This document shows, one piece after another, positions 55,020 through 64,000 of a DNA stretch of 64,000 nt. A model generated the notes under the pieces. The model searched no databases. It saw nothing but the letters and a program-made list of their open reading frames with translations, and was not told where the DNA came from. The stretch comes from Euptelea pleiosperma (lineage: Eukaryota > Streptophyta > Magnoliopsida > Ranunculales > Eupteleaceae), in the NCBI GenBank assembly GCA_035048495.1, contig CM068553.1, positions 26,622,978 to 26,686,977 of the forward strand, given 5' to 3'. Positions within the stretch are counted from its first letter, which is position 1; each line of letters starts with the position of its first letter. The position numbers and the translations under genes were made by a program.

Positions 55020-57480
55020 CTGCATGAACAAGGTCCACCATGCAAATAGAGTCAATAACCATTCCAAATGCTTAGGACATAACTGAAAGTAGCATAACAG
55101 GAATCCAGACCCTGAAGAATAATTTCCACGTAGGGTTCATTAATAGTCATTAATTCACATAAAGCTGTAGGATTCAGAGGATCAAATTGATTTCAGAACA
55201 CTTATTTGTGTAAACCACGAATCTAGTTGATTAGGGTTTGGTTGTTGGTTACTGTATTGTGGCTATCCTTAGACCCAAAAAATAATAATAAAAAATGTGG
55301 CTATCAAAGATGGCTGCATCACAAACAGAAGAAAAGGTTGGTTGATCTACAGCACCACAGAAGCTCCATGGTCGATCCAAAATTCTAAATCAGAAGCAAA
55401 AGCAGATTATAACCATATTTTGACCAACAGCCTGGGTTTTTCCCCTAGACACAGCTATGTAGACCAAAGAAAAGCTATTCAGTTCTATACAGCATTATAC
55501 CAGATGCAAGGTTCTCATTCATGTTCAACTATTGAAGATCTACAATCTATGATACCTGGATACTTGTACATGGCCATCGTATCCGTGTCAACATGACACC
55601 GGATACTCCACCGATACGTATCCTTCATAAAAAGTTGAAAAAATTAAAATTTTGAACCACAAAATAGGATATTCGTATCCGTATCCGTGTCCCTGATTTT
55701 AAAAAATGTCGAGTCGTATCCCCGTTTCCTGTATCCGTGTCCGTAACTGTATCCGTATCTAGGCATCATAGTCTACAAGACTTATTGGTTGTATTGTTTT
55801 TATCGATAGGAGCATTTAAATGGTATATCATAAAAATATTAAGTCAACACTTCAAACTTGTAGATGTTTTATGAGATGGAATGTTGTAAAAAAGCTTGAG
55901 TATATGATACTTCGCCTTAAATTAAAAATAAAAGAATGGCATAAACAAGTAGGATGAGATACCAATATTTGTTTCCACGTTTTGGATTCTGGGAAATAAG
56001 AATAGAAGTGTCCTAAAGTTTTCCTGAAGAATAAAGAAACCCAATTGGAGATCAAGAATAAGGCTAGCTGTACACTTGTAAAAAAAAAAAAAAGAATAAC
56101 GCTAGCTGTTAGTTTGGTACTGGGCTTGTTAAGTTCTAGATATAGGAAATACGCAAGTCTGTTTATTAAAAAAATCTTGTAGAAAAAATTTATTTAGACC
56201 CCCATGACCAAGAGAGGCACTACAATACATCCACAAATAGCACTGACACAAGAAAGGTGATGCAGGATGATGAGAACTAGCCTATATGAGGAAATAAATT
56301 ATCACAAGTAAAAGGAAAATATAAAATATAAAACTACTCTTAAAATTACCATAAATATGTTGATATGCTAACAAATAATTAGCTTACCTATTTCAAAGGG
56401 TAGATAGATCTCACAGCCAAGCAGTGAAAAACCCTCAATTATTGATTGAGCGGCCCGATGAAAGTAAGGACTTCCACTAGGTAGGGTCAACCAACACTTG
56501 TAAGTTCACTTTAATTTCATTTTTCAAGAGATTATAAATTATTTTAAGTTTAGGAAGGTTTCTGGCAAATTTCAGGACTTTCTGGTAAGTATCATATTTT
56601 AGTCGGGTTTCGGGAGAAAAAGGAGAACTGTAAAAAATTAAGGTTTGAGAAGAGGTTAGAGGTTTCTATGGTTACCGCAGAGATCTGGGAGTGTTTGGGG
56701 GTTGTGGTAAGGGTTTTGGGAGGGTTTAGAGTGTCGTAGGGAGAACTAGTTTAGGACACGGTACTATTCATAGTTGTGTTCAATGGTTAGGGTTTAGAGA
56801 TGGAAGAGATACAATTGGTTTTCTAGGTCAAACTTGATCCAAAAAGAAAATAAAGATGGAGAAAGAGGAGAATAAGATAGAAGGGCTAGAGATAAAAATA
56901 ACACATTTTGGATTCGCACCAAGGAAGAAGAGAACAATCCACAAGAGATTTCTCAAGAGCAAAGTTAATATATTTCATCATCCCTAAAGATTACAACTAA
57001 AAAAGTTTATATAATAACTCAAAACACCATAATCTAATCTCAGCCATCCATCTAATCTAATGTCTTTAAAAAAATACATCAACTTAAAGTAACTAACCAA
57101 TTACAACCTCTAACTATGGGCTAATTGCAAAGACATCCAAAACTCTAAACAACATCAACATAAGCCTAGAAAATTAATAAAAACTCTCCACAGGCTCCCT
57201 ACGTAGCCCACATGCATCTTTCCCATGTAGAGTCTTCATGATGCACATACATGTGGGGTCTTCCACTACCGTAAATCAAGGAGAACTAAAATTGGAGCCG
57301 ACATAGTCATCAAAATATAAAGACATGGGTATGGGCTCAGTTTTCCTCCTCCACTGGTATACTCTAAGTAAGGGCGTGATGTCCTCGTAAACTCTTTGTA
57401 AGGAATATTCATATTTTGTTTGACATAATTCCGTATGACATAAAACACATTGTGTACCGATCCTACGTGTACTAGTTAGG
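55020..57480 (-). other. putative AHL intron or broken upstream region
   Basis: A/T-rich sequence upstream of the AHL PPC exon, without the expected AHL exon. It includes the hAT-like MITE at 55547-55771. Short frames are random. If the AHL gene is intact this is intron; otherwise it is intergenic. Confidence 0.45.
55547..55771. mobile_element. hAT-like MITE with GTATCCGT repeats
   Basis: The 225-bp element has inverted ends CTATGATACCTGGATAC and (reversed) CTATGATGCCTAGATAC. Flanks TCTACAAT (55539-55546) and TCTACAAG (55772-55779) agree at 7 of 8. The interior is rich in GTATCCGTATCCGTGTCC. It has no coding content. Confidence 0.75.
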
Positions 57481-58260
57481 CCTTGAGTATGTGGTGGTAT
57501 GCATCACTCTTGACTGCATGAAGACTAAAAGACGAAGATCGAAGACTTAGATGATTGAAAACTGATTCATCTGAAGACTTGTATTTGTCGGCAAGACAAC
57601 ATACTCACACGCTTAGGATGGTAAGTGACTTAGTGGCCCTAGAGATAGGACTAACTATAAAACCAATTAAAACTAAGTCATGTGGGAAGATATCCGATTT
57701 GGACTTAACGAAAACATTTCTAATCGATATCTGGGAAGTCCAATCGATTGGATACCGTAAGTGTCATCGATTGGATTTATGACAAAATAAATTCTTCCTA
57801 TCCCAATCGATTGGACTGACGGACTTTTTCTTCCCATTACAGGATACTTGTTTTCCACTTCCCCACAACCTATAAAGGCTCTAGCTCGAGTTTAACTCTA
57901 TATAAACCCATATAGGGCTTAGAGAAAAACACACAAGTATACACTTAGACTCAAAGCCTCAGAGCTTTAATATCCCACTCATTTCTTGAGAGTCGAGCCT
58001 TGCAGAGAGAAAAACCTAAGTAACCCTTGTTTATCCCATTTAAGTTTTTCTATCTCCATGATCATTGCTTAAAGTATTCACTTCACCTTAAGCTTGAATC
58101 TTACCTCTGCCTAGGTTACCTAGTAGAATCTAAACCTAGTAAACCAGAGAGGACTATGTGTGTCTCAAACCTTATTGAGTCGTGTTCGAAGAGCCAGGAT
58201 ATACCGAATCCTTCATTTCCGGGGCTGGACCGGAGAGTAAATAAGATCGGGGTGTACTGA
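57481..58260 (+). repeat. LTR-like promoter region
   Basis: The segment has the composition of an LTR: repeated CAATCGATTGGA motifs (57740-57820), two TATA boxes (57871 and 57897), and a C/T-rich leader. Its exact ends, PBS and partner LTR were not found. It could be the remains of an LTR element unrelated to the Athila-like gag to its right. Confidence 0.4.
57897..57908 (+). promoter_or_regulatory. TATA box
   Basis: CTATATAAACCC is a good plant TATA consensus within the LTR-like region. A second candidate, TATAAAGG, lies 26 bp upstream. Confidence 0.5.
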
Positions 58261-60044
58261 TCGATGGGTGTGTTCAGGATGTACCAAACTAAACAGTGTT
58301 AAGGAGATCGTGATCAGAAGGGCGCTCGTGGACTCGAAGCGTGGTAGCAAGAGGATGGAAAGATAGGGAGAGAGAAGAACGACGGAAAGCTGCTTCCCAC
58401 GGAAAGATCCAACTCTTGGAAACTTTCTATTTTTGGTTATTTTAAGATTTTTAGTAATTTCTTTATTACTATTTTAAGCTTCGGACGGCCGAGTGCAAAT
58501 TTATAATAATTTAGGACATCTTTTATTGCGTATGTTAGATGTGTTCAAGGGTTTTTAGCAACCCTTAATTGAGGGCATAAAAAAAAAATTTGGGTTTAGA
58601 TTTGATGTCTACATTTTTAAAAAGTTCATATTTCGGGGAATTGTGAAATTGAAAAGTTTCTAAAAATTGTGAATTTTGAAATTTTGGCAACTTCCATTTT
58701 AGGGTTTTCAAATTTTTAGGGAATTTCTATTTTTAAAGATTCTCTAAATTTGGATAAATGCTAAAATTGGAAAGAGTCCAATTTTAACAGAATTCCTCTT
58801 TTTAGTGATTTCCAGTTGACTAGATTCAAATTTTGAATTTGGAAGGTTTCCAAATCCAGGAAATTCGAAATTTGCAGTTTTCGAACCCTAAATTCAGGAA
58901 TTTCTAAATTTGAATTCAAACCCTAATTGGAAATAAATTAAAAAACTTGCCTAAATTAATTGAGCGCTTTATAAAACCCTAAAAGGCAATAAACTCTCCG
59001 AAACCCTAGACCCACTAGATCTCTAACTTGTTTGCAGAGTTTCAATTTAACACGTGACTAGGGAGTGAAAGCTCACATGGAAGGAGTCGGGCCCTAGCCC
59101 ATTTGGATACCCCTCCCTTTCTTCACGGAGGAGACCCCGTGGCACAACGGGTAGGTGAGAACTCCATCCTCACTTTTCAAAGCAATCCCAGGTGTTAGTT
59201 GAATAATTAGATGTTTGTTTGTTTGATTTCGCATTAATAATTCTGACCTACATGGATGGCCAAAATCAACCCTAAATGAGAAAAACCCAACTCTAATTAT
59301 AACTAGAGGGATTTTATCACCCGCCTCATCATTCTAGCTAGTGTGCCAACCCGGCGTAAACTTAAAAAGAGCCAACTCAGTAGAGCCCAATTGTCTAGAT
59401 CGGAGTTCATATGACACTCGCATGTAGTGAATCCGACAAATTCCAAGTCCAATAAGTCCACGAGCGTGGGTCCTTGTTTTCAAACACACCCACAAGTCCC
59501 TGCTACTTCAAGTACACTGAGTTCACTAATGGCTTCCTTGGTCTTTTGTTGGTCAGCTAATGATCGAAGTAGGAACACAACATAGCCCAAGTCTTCCGCC
59601 GAAAAACATTTGTCAAACCCTTGACTAATCCAGCTAGCCTAGGACGTACTTAAGATGGCCAAGTGTCGCACGTCTGTCTAGCATATGGGTTATATAGCAG
59701 TTAACTCGTGTTAGTACCGGACGGATAACTTGCAAGTAATAACCTTGTGAGAACCAAGAGAGCAGGTCAGTCCGGCGATTTTAAGAAGAATAAATTAATG
59801 GTCTCGCCTACTGAAATAACTTGACTAACCCCTAAAGATTATAAGCTAAAGTCCAGAAAATATTTGATTGTTTAGAACTGGCTTAGGATTATTTCTGTGC
59901 TTCTTAAGCATCATATAGTGTAATTCATGTTAGTGTTTCCTGAAGACACCTTCAATCAAGTCTAGGGCTTATTTGTACAAACATATGCCTAGTTGGATCC
60001 GATCAAGCCAGAGATTGATTCGATCTGAGAGTCAATCCATCATC
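58261..60044 (+). other. non-coding region left of Athila-like gag
   Basis: About 1.8 kb without ORFs. The part 58440-58960 is A/T-rich with AATTTCTAAATTTG-like repeats. No TGGCGCC-type PBS was found before gag, so the 5' LTR of the Athila-like element is degenerate, rearranged or further left. Confidence 0.4.
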
Positions 60045-60790
60045 ATGGAATCTTCTCCAGTTTCTACACCTCATTTCTCTCCTTCACCTCCCTCCTCCCC
60101 CCCTAAATCACCCACATCCGAAATGGCAGAAGAAAAACCTCTGACAAATACTTATGCTCCTATTTCCGTAAACCCACCCACATGCATTGCATTACCACCC
60201 ACGCAGGCGGTTCAATTCGAAATCCGACCACATACGATGCAAATGCTACCTACTTTTCATGGTCTTCCAAGAGAGGACCCGTACACTCATTTGAAGAAGT
60301 TTCTGAATATCTGCACATTGTTCAAGAATCAGTATCTTGATTAGGAAAATGTCAGATTGAGAGTTTTTCCATTCTCTAAAAGATCAAGCCTCTGCTTGGC
60401 TATACTCCTTACGAATTCAATTACCACATGGGGCTAGTTAGTAAATTCGTGTCTAAATTCTTTCTAATGTCTGAGGACAACTGAGATAAAACATATCATC
60501 AAAGACTTCTGACAGAAATCTGATGAAAAGTTTTATGAAGCCTGAGACAGATTCCAAGACTTTCTAACCAAGTTTCCCCATCACAATTTTGACAAGGGGA
60601 GTCTGGTTCACCTGTTCTATAAGGGACTTAATGATGAGTCCAAGACAATGCTAGAGTCAATGTGCCAAGGAAAATTTATACAAAAGACTCCGACCGAGGC
60701 CTACGCGTTCTTAACTGAATTAGGCGTGAATTCCCAACACTAGACGTCGAATTCAGAATTCAGAATTCAGTCGTGCTACTCTAGTCCTGA
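60045..60790 (+). pseudogene. Athila-like gag, first part
   Basis: From ATG 60045 an N-terminal Ser/Pro-rich segment leads to QMLPTFHGLPREDPYTHLKKF, the start of the Athila gag domain. A TAG at 60342 ends the open block. Beyond it the domain continues in shifting frames (KDQASAWLYSL, KFYEAWDRFQDFLTKFPHHNF, FYKGLNDESKTMLES). It breaks off near 60790, where foreign sequence begins. It is clearly a decayed gag of the Athila clade of Ty3/gypsy. Confidence 0.82.
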
Positions 60791-62570
60791 AATTCCCTTT
60801 TAATTACCACGTTATGTCCTAGAGGGGATGAATAGGATATTTTTTAGTTTCTTTGCGGATTCTATATGGATTAAAAATTAATGATCACACAAGGCAGAAA
60901 AGGATCAAACAATCAAAATACGAATCATCCACAGAACAAAAATATGAAAAATCAGATATAAAATATGCAAATATTCACAATCACACGAGACTCGGATTTA
61001 TAGTGGTTCGGTGACTCCGTACCTACGACCATTGTCCAATACTCACCACGAGTAGTATTATATTATTTCAATCAATAATTACAACATTTCCAATCGAAAT
61101 AAATAATCAAACAACTAAGATTACTTAGTCTCAATCTAACGAAAATTGCTTCTCACTCACCTAGAGAGTCAGCCTAAGCCAGTAATCTATTTAGAGAAGC
61201 CCTCTTCTCATGGATCTACAATCCTCAATCCACCTAGAAAGACACTAGACCCGTAGTATTTTAGAGAAAAATTTCTCAAGAATTCCACCTTCCTCAACTC
61301 AATTTGATGAGTACTTACTCATCCACCAATCACAAACAATTCAGGTTTGATAATATTGAATTCACTCTAACAGGTTTATTCCAGAAGATACTTACCTTCT
61401 GATGAATTCGATAGAATGGTAAATCCTTGTAGAAGAATTCGTCGGAGATACTCTACCAATGATAATCCTCTTCTTGGAAGAAGATGATTGCAGGAAACAA
61501 TACACTTCGTAGTCTCTTCAAACAATTAGAACAGCCTTCACAAAAGATGAACCAGATTTGCTCATGTGAAGCTCTCTCAAACAATCTAGAGCCTTCACAA
61601 AGGAGGTACAGATTTGCACAAGTGAAGCTCTCTCAAATTCCAAATCTCTACTCAAGAGATGTTAATCAAAGAATAGGAGTCGAGATATCTTGATTGATTC
61701 TTTCTAACGGAGGGCAAGGACTATTATATAAGTTTATTCCCTCTCAAGAGAAACGACCTAAAAGAGCTATTGGACTGACTCAAGTGCGCCAAAAATCGCA
61801 CTAGAGATTGAGTCAAAACGAGATCCGGAATAGGCGGGGTCGACCGCAATTCGGTCGGCCGCTCATTTTGGCCGGTCGACCCATCTGGTCAGAACCGAAA
61901 ATTATCTGTGCTGAAAGTCCGGTCGGCCGCACATTTTGACAGGTCGGCCAGACCTATTCGGTAGGCCGCCCAATCTGTCTAGTCGGCCGCAGGTCAGAAC
62001 CATAATATATGGTACCGTGGGGTCCGATCGACCGCACCTTTTGACCGGTCGACCGGTCAGGGTCAGTAGACTTCGGTCAGCCACTCAAAGTGGTTGATCG
62101 GCCAGTCCTCGCAGACCTTCTCCGAAAAATACCCAAACAATTATACTAACTATCCAGTCTTTAGGATAGCTTCCAAACGATACCAAAAGAACCGAGAGAC
62201 ATCTAAGCTTAAATTGATCCACTGGCAACGCGCGGTGTACCCTTAAATGTACGCAAACAACCGCAACACGAGATTCTTGATAGTTGAACGTTCGTTAAGT
62301 GAGAATGTACTTTGATCATTTATATCTTCATGCATGAGCTTGACTTTGTCTTTAGTTGAGCTTGAACACTTGGTTGGTTTTCTTTAGCTTTAATTCTTCT
62401 TTGATTTGTTGATGAAGTCCACTTGATCTTTGACATTTCAGTCTTCAGCGAGCTCCTAACTCAACGATTTATATTACAGAAGAACTAAGTATTCCTAGGA
62501 TTGACAACCAAGACTTTTCAAATCCCACGGACTTCAATGGGATATAAAGCAAAGAGTAATCTAGAGCTGA
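60791..62570. mobile_element. non-coding insertion in Athila-like gag (LTR-like)
   Basis: About 1.8 kb separate the two halves of gag. The motif CCTAGAGGGGATGAATAGG near 60818 resembles, on the minus strand, the CCTATTC...CCCCTCTAGG stretch seen near the 3' end of many plant LTRs. The part 61840-62100 is packed with GGTCGGCCG and GGTCGACCG. A TATATAA lies near 61730. The boundaries could not be fixed and no duplication was confirmed. Confidence 0.5.
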
Positions 62571-62579
62571 AATCTCTAA

Positions 62580-63660
62580 TTTAAGAACTGACCAAATCGG
62601 TCTTTACACCTTGCTGTATCTGTCCAGAAGCCAGTGCACCAGTCCAACTCTGTGATGAATGCGGGTCATGAGAACCCGATAGAGCCCTGCAATCTTTGTT
62701 TGCAGAATATACATGCCACCGATACATGTCCTTTCAATGAAGGATGTGCCCCACCTGTCCAGGAAGAGGTATGTACGTTCGGTACCTTTAAGCAACCAAC
62801 GAAGAATTCCTACAGTCAAACGTATCATCCGGACAACAGGAATCATCCTAATTTTTCCTGGAAACATCAATCAGCTTCACAGCAGCGACCGCAATAGGGC
62901 AATTATCCTCCCGAGTTCACTCAACCCAATAGGCGGTATGTCGGTCAGTACTCGCAACCACAGTACCCGTAGTACTAGCCCCTAGAATAACTATTCTGGT
63001 TAAAAACGAGTCCTTCAGAATCACCAAAGTCGGTAGATAGTCACAACTGCATCTCCACCCTACAATTACAATGCCCAATCAAACTCTAATCGCGAGTGGG
63101 TGCCTCAGCTTCCCTTAGATGCACCTCAACAATCTGCTCCTAAGCCTGGTCTCGAAGACCTATTCTCTCAGTTTATGAATATGCAAGAACAATCAATGCA
63201 GCCCCTAAAGCAACGTCTAGGTCAGTTAGAAGACAAGAGATCAAAAGGCAAATTCCCCAGCCAACCTATCGTCAATCCAGAGGGGAATGCGAAGGAGGCA
63301 ATTTATGAGGTAGGTTCTCAATCGCAAAATCAGAACCTTCAAGGTGAGGTACAATCTGTAACCACCCTCCGATCGGGCAAAACTATTGACATGAGAGTGT
63401 CTCCATCTTCGGTGCCCTCAAAATCACCTAATTTTAAATCCAGCACAGAGGAACCCAATTCCAAATCAACCTCTGATGTTTCAACCTTTGCACCAAAATC
63501 AAATATTCTTGTGCAAAAAACTCAAGCTAAGGACAAACCCATTTGTCAACTTAAGCCACCTTTTCGGACAGACTTGTCCAAAATAGACAGGACCAACAAT
63601 TCTCAAAGATCATGTAAGTCTTTAAAGACTTACATCTCAATATCCCGTTCCTTACTGTGA
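62580..63660 (+). pseudogene. Athila-like gag, C-terminal part
   Basis: After the insertion, CNLCLQNIHATDTCP (Cys/His motif near 62690) and NHPNFSWKHQ mark the end of the Athila gag. Next comes a glutamine-rich segment and the block of 63100-63660 (LEDLFSQFMNMQEQSMQ, VTTLRSGKTID). A Ser/Pro-rich linker then leads to FKDLHLNIPFLT. Stops near 62895 and 62970 and two frame changes make it non-functional. Confidence 0.82.
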
Positions 63661-64000
63661 TCAAGCAGATTCTGTCCTACGCCAAGTTCCTACAGGACTT
63701 ATGTACGGTCAAGCGACGGACTCACGTACCAAAGGATGCCTTTTTGGCAGAGAAAGCCACTGTGTTCATTCAACGCAATGGTATTATCAAGTTTAAGGAT
63801 CCAAATAGCCCTACCGTTCAATGCGCAATAGGGAATAATTTCACTTGCACCGCCCTACTAGATCTAGGATCCAGCGTGAATCTACTATCGTTTTTCGTTT
63901 ATCAATAGTTGGGCTTAAAAGACATGAAGCCTACCAAGGTCACATTAAAACTTACTGACCAATCAATCAAAATTCCTCGAGGAATTATTGAAGATGTCCT
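63657..64000 (+). pseudogene. Athila-like aspartic protease, cut by window edge
   Basis: VIKQILSYAKFLQDLC leads to the active site ALLDLGSSVNLLSF (D-L-G-S, near 63859), followed after one TAG (63907) by LGLKDMKPTKVTL and KIPRGIIEDV. The order and motifs match the Athila protease. RT and integrase should lie to the right of the window. Confidence 0.82.

Noticed and set aside
59128..59210. tRNA- or SINE-like stretch (GTGGCACAACGGGTAGG, then CAATCCCAGGTG)
   Set aside because: The A-box resemblance is weak, no proper B box (GGTTCGA) follows, and no cloverleaf can be drawn.

Overview
This is plant nuclear DNA. It holds two short pieces of ordinary host genes separated by more than 50 kb of nested transposable elements. 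The evidence for a flowering plant is a DUR3 urea-transporter exon and AHL (AT-hook, PPC-domain) exons with plant GT-AG splice sites, Tat/Ogre-like and Athila-like Ty3/gypsy elements, Ale-like Ty1/copia pieces, L1-type LINEs, and hAT, Mutator, Tourist and CACTA-like DNA elements. I cannot name the species.

Left end (1-3.7 kb): a minus-strand DUR3 gene is cut by the window edge. Only exon 1 (700-891) and part of intron 1, which carries a LINE scrap, are present. A Mutator-like element sits about 220 bp upstream of its start codon. From 3.3 to 10.5 kb the DNA is a nest of foldback and TIR elements (several with visible target-site duplications) and two 5'-truncated LINEs, each with a long target-site duplication.

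Middle (10.9-38 kb): a decayed copia pol is followed by the start of a large LTR family (called L here: LTRs of about 3 kb that begin TGATATTCGC and end TTTCA). L is interrupted by a nearly complete Tat/Ogre-like gypsy element (12408-28066): LTR, PBS, an extra ORF1, gag, protease, RT, RNase H, second RNase H, integrase, PPT and a truncated 3' LTR. Few lesions break its reading frames. Next come two minus-strand L LTRs, the PBS-to-PPT interior of an L element with no recognisable pol, its 3' LTR, and a CACTA-like end next to an exon-like block.

38-53 kb: a second gypsy element (Tat/Retand-like) has its LTR, gag, protease and part of RT, and is split inside gag by a solo L LTR flanked by GAGAG. 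A roughly 1-kb tandem duplication follows. A second solo L LTR (ATTCC duplication) sits in one copy, and the other copy preserves the empty site.

Right end (53-64 kb): the last two exons of a minus-strand AHL gene, a long stretch that is probably intron or intergenic and holds a hAT-like MITE, an LTR-like promoter region, and an Athila-like element that runs off the window in its protease. Its gag is broken by another insertion. No CRISPR array, rRNA or convincing tRNA was seen.
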